Shown piece by piece: positions 35,137-44,179 of a stretch of DNA of 64,000 nucleotides. The stretch lies in NCBI RefSeq assembly GCF_050947335.1, contig NW_027473718.1, forward strand, positions 101,921-165,920, in the 5' to 3' direction. Source of the DNA: Megachile rotundata. Its lineage: Eukaryota; Arthropoda; Insecta; Hymenoptera; Megachilidae. The notes under the pieces were generated by a model. It searched no databases, was not told where the DNA came from, and saw nothing but the letters and a program-made list of their open reading frames with translations. Positions within the stretch are counted from its first letter, which is position 1. Each line of letters opens with the position of its first letter. A program made the translations under genes and the position numbers.

Positions 35137-38100
35137 TCAGCTATCTCCGGCTGGCCCGCGCGGAGCCGGTGTTACCGCGCGCGCCCTGCGTCCACCCACT
35201 CTCCCGGAACGAACCGCCCTCGCGATCCGCCGAGCCCCTTGGCGTTCCCTAACGCGTTCCGCCGCCTCCTTCTTTGAGACAACCGTCTCGCAGAATTTGA
35301 CGACGGCCTCCCACTTGTTGGCCGAGTCTAACATGGCCCGGACGACCCCTCCCGGGGAGAGATCACTTCCCACCTCGCACTGGAGGAAGTGTCTCTCCCA
35401 CGCGAACGCGGGACACTCGCTCAGCGTGTGCTGAGCGGTGTCCGGTCCCTCCCCGCAATGATAGCATTGCGGCGATGATTCCCTACCCAACCGACACAAG
35501 TACTCGGCAAAACAACCATGCCCGGACAGCACCTGTGTGGTCCGGAACGTGAGCGCTCCGTGCCCACGATCCATCCACTTCTCCAACAGCGGAAGAATCG
35601 CCCCGACCGCTCGCTTACCTACGGCGCCAGTGCGCAGGAGCTCGAGCCTCCATTGCCAAATAGCGTCACGGCGGGCCTGGAGCCGGGCCTCCTCAATGCT
35701 CGGGTCTGGCAGGTCCCCCCCATTAGTATCGGACGCGTTACGACCGCGCAGACGGCGCCTGAGGTCGTAAATCCCCTCTTCGATTTGCGCTTGGTAGCGC
35801 CACGGCAAAACACCCGCCAAGACCATCGACGTCTCATAAGAGATCGTGCGGTAGCCCATCACAACCCTGATGGCCAGCCTCCGCTCGACCCTCCGCAGGA
35901 CGACCAGTGAGTTCCCGCTGGCCATCAGGTCGGCAGCCCAAACTGGGGCGCCGTACAGGGCCATGCTCCGCACGACCCCCATGTAGAGCCTTCTCACGCT
36001 CTCGCTAGGACCCCTCAGGTTGGGTAAAAGACGCGCCAACGCGTCCGCTGTACGGCCCAACCTGGGGGCCAGAGCATTGAAATGGCCCTCGAAACTCCAG
36101 TGGGAGTCCAGCAGGAGGCCGAGATACCGCATCTCGGTCCCTATACGGACCTCCACTCCGTCTACCCGGACCACGGCTCCTTCCGGAGGCTTATCCCCAC
36201 GGGGGTGGCAGAAGGCCATCGCCTCCGTCTTCCGGGGAGCCACCTCCAGTCCGAGCCGTCGGATGGCCGAGACAACCGCCGCAATTCCTACTTCTAAATT
36301 CCGGCTGGTCCTCCCCCAGTCGCGACCCACTGCCAGAATGTGGGTATCGTCCGCGAAGCAAGTCCCGAAAACGCCGTCTGGCAACGGAACCGTGAGCGCC
36401 GCGTTATATCCCACGAGCCACAGGTCCGGCCCCAGCGCCGCACCCTGTGGCACCCCGCGCTCGACTGTCCAAACGCGCGTTACCCCTTCTCGGTCTACGC
36501 ATTCTACAGTCCTGCCCCGGAGATAGTCGGAGACTATGTCCCGGAGCTCCCCAGGAACGCAGTGTATAACCAGCCCCTCCTCTATCGCCCAGTAGGGAAG
36601 CGAGTTAAACGCATTCACGATGTCCAGCGATACGGCTATCGCCAGACCTCCCCGTGAGGTCGCGGCCTCCGCGATCGCCCGGACTCGCCTCACCGCGTCG
36701 ACCGTACTGCGCTCCTTCCTAAACCCGAACTGACACGGTGCCAGATCTGGGCCCACCCCGGATAGATGGGCCACCAACCTCTCCGCGATAACTCTTTCGA
36801 AGAGTTTCCCTATCTCGTCTAGGAGAACGATAGGCCTGTAGGACGACGGTTCGTCCTCGGGCCTTCCCGCCTTACGCAAGAGGACCAGCCTTCCCCGTTT
36901 CCAAATTCCCGGGAACGTTCCCTCCCTGAGGCACGCGGTGAAAAGTCGCGCCACCCTTTGACCGAGGTGAGGGAGCACCAAGGACAACACCCTGCTAGGT
37001 ACGCCGTCAGGACCCGGAGCGGTACTCCGAGCCTTCACCCGTCTGACGGCGCGGACGAGATCCTCGACGGTTACCTCCACACCGTCGCTCCGCGGAAGGC
37101 GAAGCAACGGCCCGGTTCGCGTCGGATGTTCCTCGCGGGGGAACAGTGCCTCAACGACGCTCCCCAGGAATTGAGGATCAAGGGTCTCTGCCACCGGAGG
37201 GGCCCACGGACGAAGCTTCTCCATCACAAGCTTGTACGGCCGCCCCCAGCGATCGCGCTCCAGAGACCCAAGGAACTCGTCCCAGGCACGGTCCTTGGAC
37301 TCTTTGATGGCCAGCTGCAATGCCATCACGCCCTCACGATACACTCCCCAGAGGTCTTGCTCCCTCTCGGGATCGCGGTTCCGTCTGCGTCGGGCGCGCT
37401 GATACCGGCGACGCAATGGCACACACGCTTTGCGAAGCTCCGCGATGTGCGGCGTCCACCAGTATGCCGCCCGACGTGGTCGAGGGGTGGCCCGGGGCAT
37501 CGAGACATTACAAATGTCGTGCAATGTGTCCCGAAGCCACTCCGCCTCGCCCTGGACGTCCGCAATCGTCTGGTCCGGAGAAGCCGGCCAGCAAGCCGCG
37601 AGGGCAGCAGCCTCCGCTAAATCGCGGTCGAGTGCTCTTAACGCCCACCGACGGGGGCCCGAGCGCCCACCACCGCGGCGCCGGGTATCGGAGGAAATGT
37701 CGACGCGGACGTAGCGATGATCGCTCAGCGTCTCCACTCCCTCTTCCACCCGCCAGCTCGCAACGAGTCGCGCGGCCACAGGGGAGGCCCAGGTCAAATC
37801 TACGACCGACTCACCCTGAGGCCGCACGCAAGTGCTCACCGAACCCCTGTTTTGCAACAGGAGTCCATGCGCCGCGGCCCAAACAAGGACCGCCTCGCCC
37901 CTTGGATCAGTCGTCGAGCTACCCCACTCTACCGCGTGCGCGTTGAAATCCCCGAGGATCAATACGCCCCGCGATGGGCATGCTGAAACGATCGAACCCA
38001 CCCTATCGAGAAATTCCTCGAACTGCTCCAAGGGCCAACGAGGCGGGGCATAGACGCCCACGACCGCCGTATCCCCCCATCGAACCAGTACTGCACCGCG

Positions 38101-38328
38101 ACCGGCCGCCGACGCGGTGCACGTCGGGAAACCCTGGCGATTCCGCGCCACTATCGCGACCAAACCCTCCGCATCCCCAAACCAATCGTTCCTATCGGCG
38201 GGAATCCGGTACGGGTCTACAACTACCCCTATCGACGCCTGCCACTCGTCGAGGGTGTGGATCAGGAGATCCTGTGCCCTCGCCGAGTGGTTTACGTTGG
38301 CTAGTATGAAGGGGCTCGACGGCCCCAT
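35137..38328 (-). CDS. Element G ORF2: APE-type endonuclease and reverse transcriptase
   Basis: 1063 residues. I find only two amino-acid differences from F ORF2 (VVMGYR for VVTGYR and CRLGRE for CRMGRE). All motifs listed for F are present, including VDPYRI in the endonuclease and FADD in the RT, plus the CX2CX8HX4C zinc motif at 955-972. TAATG overlap with ORF1. Confidence 0.95.
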   Translation of the reverse strand: MGPSSPFILANVNHSARAQDLLIHTLDEWQASIGVVVDPYRIPADRNDWFGDAEGLVAIVARNRQGFPTCTASAAGRGAVLVRWGDTAVVGVYAPPRWPLEQFEEFLDRVGSIVSACPSRGVLILGDFNAHAVEWGSSTTDPRGEAVLVWAAAHGLLLQNRGSVSTCVRPQGESVVDLTWASPVAARLVASWRVEEGVETLSDHRYVRVDISSDTRRRGGGRSGPRRWALRALDRDLAEAAALAACWPASPDQTIADVQGEAEWLRDTLHDICNVSMPRATPRPRRAAYWWTPHIAELRKACVPLRRRYQRARRRRNRDPEREQDLWGVYREGVMALQLAIKESKDRAWDEFLGSLERDRWGRPYKLVMEKLRPWAPPVAETLDPQFLGSVVEALFPREEHPTRTGPLLRLPRSDGVEVTVEDLVRAVRRVKARSTAPGPDGVPSRVLSLVLPHLGQRVARLFTACLREGTFPGIWKRGRLVLLRKAGRPEDEPSSYRPIVLLDEIGKLFERVIAERLVAHLSGVGPDLAPCQFGFRKERSTVDAVRRVRAIAEAATSRGGLAIAVSLDIVNAFNSLPYWAIEEGLVIHCVPGELRDIVSDYLRGRTVECVDREGVTRVWTVERGVPQGAALGPDLWLVGYNAALTVPLPDGVFGTCFADDTHILAVGRDWGRTSRNLEVGIAAVVSAIRRLGLEVAPRKTEAMAFCHPRGDKPPEGAVVRVDGVEVRIGTEMRYLGLLLDSHWSFEGHFNALAPRLGRTADALARLLPNLRGPSESVRRLYMGVVRSMALYGAPVWAADLMASGNSLVVLRRVERRLAIRVVMGYRTISYETSMVLAGVLPWRYQAQIEEGIYDLRRRLRGRNASDTNGGDLPDPSIEEARLQARRDAIWQWRLELLRTGAVGKRAVGAILPLLEKWMDRGHGALTFRTTQVLSGHGCFAEYLCRLGRESSPQCYHCGEGPDTAQHTLSECPAFAWERHFLQCEVGSDLSPGGVVRAMLDSANKWEAVVKFCETVVSKKEAAERVRERQGARRIARAVRSGRVGGRRARAVTPAPRGPAGDS

Positions 38329-41300
38329 TACTTACCGGTGACGTCGTCCGCTGCCTCCACAGCGCTGTCCTCTTCCGGCGTTGGTGTTGCCTCCATCTCT
38401 TCGGCGGGTCCCTCGGGTTGTGGTCCCTCGCTGGTTGCTGGCTCTTCAGCAGCCATCTTCTTCACCGCAGGTGTTGGAGTGGATGCCTCTTCCTCGCTGT
38501 TGGGGGCTGGCTCCTTCCTCTTCCTGCTGGTGACCTCGGCGTCTTCTTTCTTCGCAGGTTCTGCCCGCGATTCCTTCTTCTTCTCCGTTGCCTTTGTGGG
38601 GGCCACGGAGATCTGGGAGCAATCTTTTGCCCCCAGACTGTGCTCGGCTGGGCGTCCGAGGCTGGCGCAGAGCGGACATCTTCGCTTGTTCACGCACTCG
38701 GCGGCGATATGTCCCGTGCCGCCGCACGCGTAACACAGACCGGACCGGTCCGGCCCGCCGCACTTCTGCCGGGTGTGTCCGGTTTGCAGGCACCGAAAAC
38801 AGTGCTGCGGGCGCGGCTCAAGTACGTGCACCTTCGCCTGCGCCCAACCGACGCGCACCTTCCCGGCATCCCGGACTTTTTTGACGGCGGTCAGTGGGCA
38901 GCGCACCCAAGCTGACCCGAGTCCCGCCACTGTCTGACGCACTTTTCCGACGCGCACCTCACTCGCGTCGATCTGCGCCAGCTCCGCAACCGCGCGCGCG
39001 ATTGTCTCTTCGGTCGCGGAGTCGTCCAGCCTGAGCAGCCGGAATTCGGCCATCTTCACCGGCCTCGCGACTCGAACGTCTGAGCCTGCGAAGACCGGCT
39101 TCAGCTCTTCGACAAGGGCCTGGGCCTTCTTCGCGGCCTCTTGTCCCGGGATGCCCAACAGGATCCCCCCCGTCTTCGTTCGGCTCAACTTGAATTGTTT
39201 GATGCCGAGTGCTTCAGGCTTGACCGCCTGAATGGCCTTCGTCAACGTCTCCTTGTACGTGGTCTTCCCATTGGGAGCGACCGTGAGGGTGACCGCCGCT
39301 GTTCGCGGTCCTTTCGGCATCTTGACTCTTTGAGTCGCCGGTCCCTTCACGTTGACGGGCTTCTTCTGCGTCTGAGCGCTGACCGCTGGCTTCTCTGCCT
39401 TCTTTGCGGCGCGCTTCTCTTTACGGCCCACCACTTTAGCCCACGTCTCCTGCGCGGCTGTGGTGGGCTGAGGCCTCTGGGAGGGATCCGCGCTCCTTGC
39501 TGCAATCCTCTCCTCTTCGCGGCTCTTCGTTGCCGTCTTCGTGTCCTCTTTGAGCACCCGCGCTGCTGGGGCCTTCTTCGCTCCAATCCGGAGCTCTTCG
39601 GCCAAGGACTCGAATCTCTTGTCGAGCTCCTTGGTCACTTCCTGTGCGACCGCTCTGATAAGGTCCCTGATTCCCATTCCCTGTAATGGGAGCTCAGGTA
39701 CCGCGGGCTCGGTCGCCTGAGGGTGTGGCGGGCTCTCGAAGCCAATCGCCATTTCCTCTTCTGCTCGTCCACACTCGTCTTCGGCTCCTGCGAGTGTGGC
39801 TGGCGCCAAGGTCTTCACAGGGCTATCCACCCTTGGTCTCCTGGCATCCTCTACTTCTGTCGATGAGGAGATCATCCTGGCCCTCTTTCTCCTCATCGAC
39901 AGGCCGATCGGTGTGTCCCCGGATCCGCTGGGGACGGTGCTCCTCGGTGTGGGGCTACGCCTCGGTCCCTCTTGTGCCTCTTCGAGCTTCCGCTGAAGGG
40001 CTGCGGTCCTCTCCTTCTCGGCTTGGAGAGCCGCACGGAGCTCGCGAGCTTCCTCTTCTGGAGCATTGGGGGAGGTCTCGTGCCTTCTCCCCAATTCCGT
40101 GGCGTACGCTTCCGCCGTGTTCGCGCATTCCCGTAATTTGCGCACGTACGTCCCCTTCAGGTTGGTCGATCTTCCGGCGACCATCCTGATATCCTCGGCG
40201 AGGACCAGGACCTGCGCAACCAGGTCACAGGAGGGTAGGTTTCTTGCCTCGTTGGCAACCTCCCTCACCTCGCGCAGGGGCAAACTCCCCTTGCTGGGTC
40301 TGGCTGCCTCGCGTATAGCCAGACCCTCCTCCTCAAGGGCCAGCTGCCGCAGTGCAGCTGCTTTCCGCTCGGCCACTGCTGCCTCCTCGGCCTGTAAAGC
40401 GATGGCCCTCTGCTTCTCGCGATTCAGTCGCGCGAGAGCATCCGCGGCCCTTTTCTCCGCCGTATCCCCGGAGCTTACACCGGCTTTCCTGCCTTTGGTG
40501 CTGGATACAGCAGGCCTTCCTCTCTTGCGGAGGGAAATCTGTGACGCAGGGACTCCCTCGGTGGACATCGTCGAGGTTGACGAGTCCGATTCTGCGCCCT
40601 GGCCCTTGGCTCCTCTTCGGGGTCTTCTCCTTGGTGGGACCTTGGTCCATCCCCCGGTGGGGCCGCCCACGCACGGCGACCCTCGGCCCGACTCCCGATC
40701 CGACGCGGCGGGCAGCGACTCGGCGCTGCTAATCACCACGAGCGCCGGGTACGATCCACCGACGGCGCTCGGCCCGACCGACGGCCTTGTCGACGGCGCC
40801 AGTCCGGAAGCGCCTGCTCGCGAGGCAATCGACGCATATGTCGTCGCAGGCCCCGCCACGGCACTCACTTGCAGAGTGTCATTCGGGTTAACACTCGCCC
40901 CGGCGAACCGGAAGACGCTAGGCGCGGCACTCACCGATGTGCTCGGCACGCCCATTCGCGTCACGCTCGACACCCCCGTGACCGCACTTGGGGTGAAAAC
41001 ATACGGCACTCCCGTAGTGTTCGTTCGCGCGACTGTAACGACCTGCGCTACCGCACTCGCGCAGGTAACGTTCGCGGCACTGGGCGCCATCCCCGTGATG
41101 GCACCCCCCGACGGCCTCGGCCCGACGCCCAAGGCAAAACACGGCGCAAAACCCGGCGCGAAGTGCTGCCCCGACGATGCAGCCGTAGACCCAGCGACGA
41201 TAGGCGCTGTCTCCCCGAATGAGACAGCACGCACCACGGAGGTCGGGGCGACAGACGGTACTGTCGTCACGACCCGCGATCCCGCACTTGACCCCGCAAT

Positions 41301-41795
41301 AGTTTGCGGCCCGGTCACCGCCCCGAACACGACCGGCGTCTCACCGCACGAGACGGAACGCGGCACTACTCTTCTTGTTGCCAGGGCCCTTTTCGGGGAC
41401 CCGGCGACGCTGGCTGGAGCGGCGACCCTCCTTGCCTGCGCCTCCTCCATCTTCTCGAGCGTCACTCTCACCTTGTGGGTGACGCTCTTATCTTCCAGGA
41501 TGACCGGCTTCGCCTTCCGGCTCATCTCTGGACTCTTCTTCCGGGTTTCCGTCGCCGTCCTCGCCGATCTTCGCAGGGAGGAACCCATCTCCGCTGCAGA
41601 TCCACTCTCTTCCCCCTTCGCCAACTCTTCAGAATTTTGGTTTTGTTCTGCCATATTAGAGGATAGGATTTCTTCGGGTTCGGCCATCATGGCACCCGCA
41701 CCGCGGTGCGGGATCTTCCCCCGGTCTGAAACAACCCTAGATAAGCGATGCCAAAGCCGATAAGCGGTTTGTCGGACGGTCGATCCTATTGGCAT
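38328..41795 (-). CDS. Element G ORF1: long Gag-like protein
   Basis: 1155 residues, same length and layout as F ORF1, including the low-complexity N-terminal extension, KRGRPAVSS, ETWAKVVGRKEKR and three CCHC-type knuckles at about 999-1060. About 28 amino-acid differences from F ORF1 by eye, many in the N-terminal half and linker, against two in ORF2. All are substitutions with no length change overall. The alternative downstream starts of F are also present. Confidence 0.92.
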   Translation of the reverse strand: MPIGSTVRQTAYRLWHRLSRVVSDRGKIPHRGAGAMMAEPEEILSSNMAEQNQNSEELAKGEESGSAAEMGSSLRRSARTATETRKKSPEMSRKAKPVILEDKSVTHKVRVTLEKMEEAQARRVAAPASVAGSPKRALATRRVVPRSVSCGETPVVFGAVTGPQTIAGSSAGSRVVTTVPSVAPTSVVRAVSFGETAPIVAGSTAASSGQHFAPGFAPCFALGVGPRPSGGAITGMAPSAANVTCASAVAQVVTVARTNTTGVPYVFTPSAVTGVSSVTRMGVPSTSVSAAPSVFRFAGASVNPNDTLQVSAVAGPATTYASIASRAGASGLAPSTRPSVGPSAVGGSYPALVVISSAESLPAASDRESGRGSPCVGGPTGGWTKVPPRRRPRRGAKGQGAESDSSTSTMSTEGVPASQISLRKRGRPAVSSTKGRKAGVSSGDTAEKRAADALARLNREKQRAIALQAEEAAVAERKAAALRQLALEEEGLAIREAARPSKGSLPLREVREVANEARNLPSCDLVAQVLVLAEDIRMVAGRSTNLKGTYVRKLRECANTAEAYATELGRRHETSPNAPEEEARELRAALQAEKERTAALQRKLEEAQEGPRRSPTPRSTVPSGSGDTPIGLSMRRKRARMISSSTEVEDARRPRVDSPVKTLAPATLAGAEDECGRAEEEMAIGFESPPHPQATEPAVPELPLQGMGIRDLIRAVAQEVTKELDKRFESLAEELRIGAKKAPAARVLKEDTKTATKSREEERIAARSADPSQRPQPTTAAQETWAKVVGRKEKRAAKKAEKPAVSAQTQKKPVNVKGPATQRVKMPKGPRTAAVTLTVAPNGKTTYKETLTKAIQAVKPEALGIKQFKLSRTKTGGILLGIPGQEAAKKAQALVEELKPVFAGSDVRVARPVKMAEFRLLRLDDSATEETIARAVAELAQIDASEVRVGKVRQTVAGLGSAWVRCPLTAVKKVRDAGKVRVGWAQAKVHVLEPRPQHCFRCLQTGHTRQKCGGPDRSGLCYACGGTGHIAAECVNKRRCPLCASLGRPAEHSLGAKDCSQISVAPTKATEKKKESRAEPAKKEDAEVTSRKRKEPAPNSEEEASTPTPAVKKMAAEEPATSEGPQPEGPAEEMEATPTPEEDSAVEAADDVTGK

Positions 41796-42402
41796 CGAGT
41801 GACTCTACTTGAAAAAGTTACGGGATAGGCCCGCGCCATAGCTGATGTTAAAGGTTTTACGTCACCCCTATCGAGTGAGCGACGCCGGATCCGAACCGAC
41901 GCCTAACTCAAACCTCAGGCTAGACGTGTCAGGTCTTTGTATCCCTCCCTGACTTCGGGTATGGGGAACCAGCGACCAACCTGGATCCCCCATTCCCCCG
42001 CCCGAACACTGCCACTTCAACTCCCGGATTGGCTCCAGCCATCTACATGCGCCTCCTTCCCCCGACATGCTGGGTCAGGGCCTCTTTGCCTATCATGTAG
42101 GACTTACGGTTTGGCCATCTTAACCAGCAGCGGTCGATATCCGTCGACACACATAGACCCGGTCGGGAGGCTACTACTCCTCCCTTGGCTAGTCTCGCGG
42201 GAAATATCCATGACAGGTCGACCAAGGCTCGCTCATACAGTGTTCAACACTAACGTAGTCCCCCGTTCTCGGCCCGAGCCCGCCCGACATGGTTGTACCT
42301 GCCGAAGTCCGAAGACTTCGTCGGTATGGCCTCGCGCTTCATCGAACAAGTTCTTACGCCAGTGCGACACTCCCATTCACACACACATTCATACTTCGCC
42401 GT
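41796..42402 (-). promoter_or_regulatory. Element G 5' UTR downstream of the ribozyme
   Basis: Close copy of the F 5' UTR. Three-helix motif at 42284-42324 with the same stems as F. CA-rich patch next to the ribozyme. No other gene or motif seen. Confidence 0.6.
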
Positions 42403-42540
42403 TCTCCCGTTAGCACAGTGGCACTCACCCTTGGGTAGCACCGAAGTACTACCGAAGAGCATAGAGTGCCTCCGTCCCAGCAGACACCACGTGGAGGTGG
42501 GAGATCCGACTTGTGCCCCCCTGGCACCAGTTCGTCCGCC
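42403..42540 (-). ncRNA. HDV-like self-cleaving ribozyme, element G
   Basis: 138 nt. As F but with J4/2 GCUAAC. The P4 base is extended: ACGGAGGCACUC pairs with GAGUGCCACUGU, with one mismatch. The extension sits at positions where F pairs differently. Confidence 0.8.
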
Positions 42541-42574
42541 AACCTAACCTAACCTAACCTAACCTAACCTAACC
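42541..42574 (-). repeat. Telomeric TTAGG tract between G and H
   Basis: 34 nt: AACC plus six perfect TAACC units. It is the telomeric tract nearest to the satellite. Confidence 0.96.
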
Positions 42575-43008
42575 TTTTTTTTTTTTTTTTTTTTTTTTAT
42601 CGTGGGGAAAATCTTCGAAAGATACCCCGCACCCCTTGGGGAGGGTGCGGGGTTATGCGGGATTTTTACCCGCTAAAAACCCCACGGCGACCTTCTCTGT
42701 CTGGGGGCGCTCCGGGACCTTTGGGTACTACTTTCCGGTGCGCCCCCTCTCTTGCACCTTGGTGCCCTCCTCCGGGGGGTCTAATGGACCCCCCATTGGC
42801 ACCATTCTCTTAACGGCCAGCTCCGGGAGGTCGCGCCCAGAGCCGGCCCCACCGCGGACCGCGTGCAATGGCGTCTGGGGCCCCAACCCCAGACGCCTGC
42901 GGCCCCGACGGGTCTGCTTGTCTGCAGACCCGTCCTTTCGCCCTCCCAATTCGTGGGAGGGCCAGGCTGCGCTGGCCGCAGCCTATCTCCTTCGCGTAAG
43001 GGGGCGTT
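42575..43008 (-). promoter_or_regulatory. Element H 3' UTR, structured RNA and poly(A)
   Basis: Three-way junction at 42601-42686 with a third set of bases: closing stem CGUGGGG/CCCCACG, hairpin GCGGG-UAAAAAU-CCCGC, and long hairpin CCCCGCACCC/GGGUGCGGGG. Second domain at 42857-42904 with inner hairpin GCGUCUGGGG/CCCCAGACGC and CAUUGCAC. Confidence 0.75.
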
Positions 43009-43518
43009 CTAGCCACGGCGGCCACGGGAGCTGCCCCGTGCCGCCGTACGCCCCCTTCTTCTCCCGCGGGCGGGAGCGCGACCTCGACGCTCGCGCTCCC
43101 GCTCCGCCGCCTCCTTTTGCGACATAACAACTTCGCAAAAGGAGGCGAAAGCTGTCCATGACCTCTCGCTGGCAAGGACTTCGCGTACGACCATTGCCAG
43201 CGAGAGGTCCCAACCCACGTGGCACCTCAGTGCCACGCGAGGCCCCGCAAACGCGGGGCAATCCTCCAGCGTATGCTGGGCGTCATCACGCCCAGCATCG
43301 CAGTGGTGACAGCAGGGTGTCTCCTCTTTTCCAATCCGCCACAGGTACGCACCGAAGCATCCATGTCCGGTGAGTACCTGGGTCATCCGGTAGGTTATCC
43401 TTCCGAAGCCGCGATCCCGCCATTCACTCAAAACTGGCAGGACCGCCCCGACGGCGCGCTGTTCGGCGCAGCGACGTATCAGGTCGCCGCGCCAATTTGT
43501 GAGCGCGAATCGCCGGGC
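43009..43518 (-). pseudogene. Element H ORF2 fragment (C-terminal 170 codons)
   Basis: Open frame from the satellite junction to the stop at 43009. It corresponds to the last part of ORF2 in B (EARRFALTNWRGDLIRR aligns with the QARRDDVSRWRAELIAS region), then RAVGAVLP, TYRMTQVLTGHGCFGAYL, and a CX2CX8HX4C zinc motif (CHHC...H...C). The tail is rich in R, G and A. Endonuclease and RT domains are absent, so it cannot encode a working protein. A GC-rich hairpin at about 43018-43045 lies inside the coding end; in B, D, F and G the equivalent hairpin is just after the stop. Confidence 0.88.
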
Positions 43519-44179
43519 CTCACTATCATCAATCTAACTCATATTATTAAATATATTATGCAAATATGATCGATAGAACGACAATTACTATACTTTTTCC
43601 TCTTATTACTATCAATCTAACTCATATTATTAGCCATATTATGCTTATATGATCGGTACAACGATAATTACTATACTTATTACTCTTGTTATTATCAATT
43701 TATCTCATATTATTAGCCACATTATGCTCGTATGATCGGTGGAACGATAATTACTATACTTATTACTCTTATTATTATCAATCTAACTCATATTATTAGC
43801 CATATTATGCTTATATGATCGGTAGAACGATAATTACTATACCTATTACTCTTATTATTATCAATCTAACTCATATTATTAGCCACATTATGCTTGTATG
43901 ATCGATAGAACTACAATTACTATACTTATTACTCTTATTATTATCAATCTAACTCATATTATTAACCATATTATGCTGATATGATCGATAGAACGACAAT
44001 TACTATACTTATTACTCTTATTATTATCAATCTAACTCATATTATTAGCCATATTGTGCTTATATGATCGATAGAACGACAATTGATATACTTATTACAC
44101 TCACTATTTTCAATCTAAGTCATATTATTAGTCATATTATGCTTATATGATCGATAAAACGACAATTACTATGCTTATT

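Larger units (their letters stand above)
34611..42540 (-). mobile_element. Element G: near-identical second copy of the F family
   Basis: 7.9 kb, poly(T) 34611-34633, ORF2 35137-38328, ORF1 38328-41795, ribozyme ending at 42540. Separated from F by its own poly(A) and a TTAGG tract, so it is consistent with a separate insertion. A segmental duplication of element plus tract is also possible. Confidence 0.93.
42575..43518 (-). mobile_element. Element H: 5'-truncated TRAS-like element at the satellite border
   Basis: Only 0.94 kb remains: 24-nt poly(A), 3' UTR and the C-terminal part of ORF2. The element is a third family by sequence but keeps the 3' RNA folds. Its truncated 5' side runs directly into the 83-bp satellite, with no TTAGG sequence between. 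Confidence 0.9.

Noticed and set aside
26632..42540. F and G as an assembly duplication
   Set aside because: The two copies differ at many bases, unevenly, and have poly(T) and TTAGG tracts of different length.
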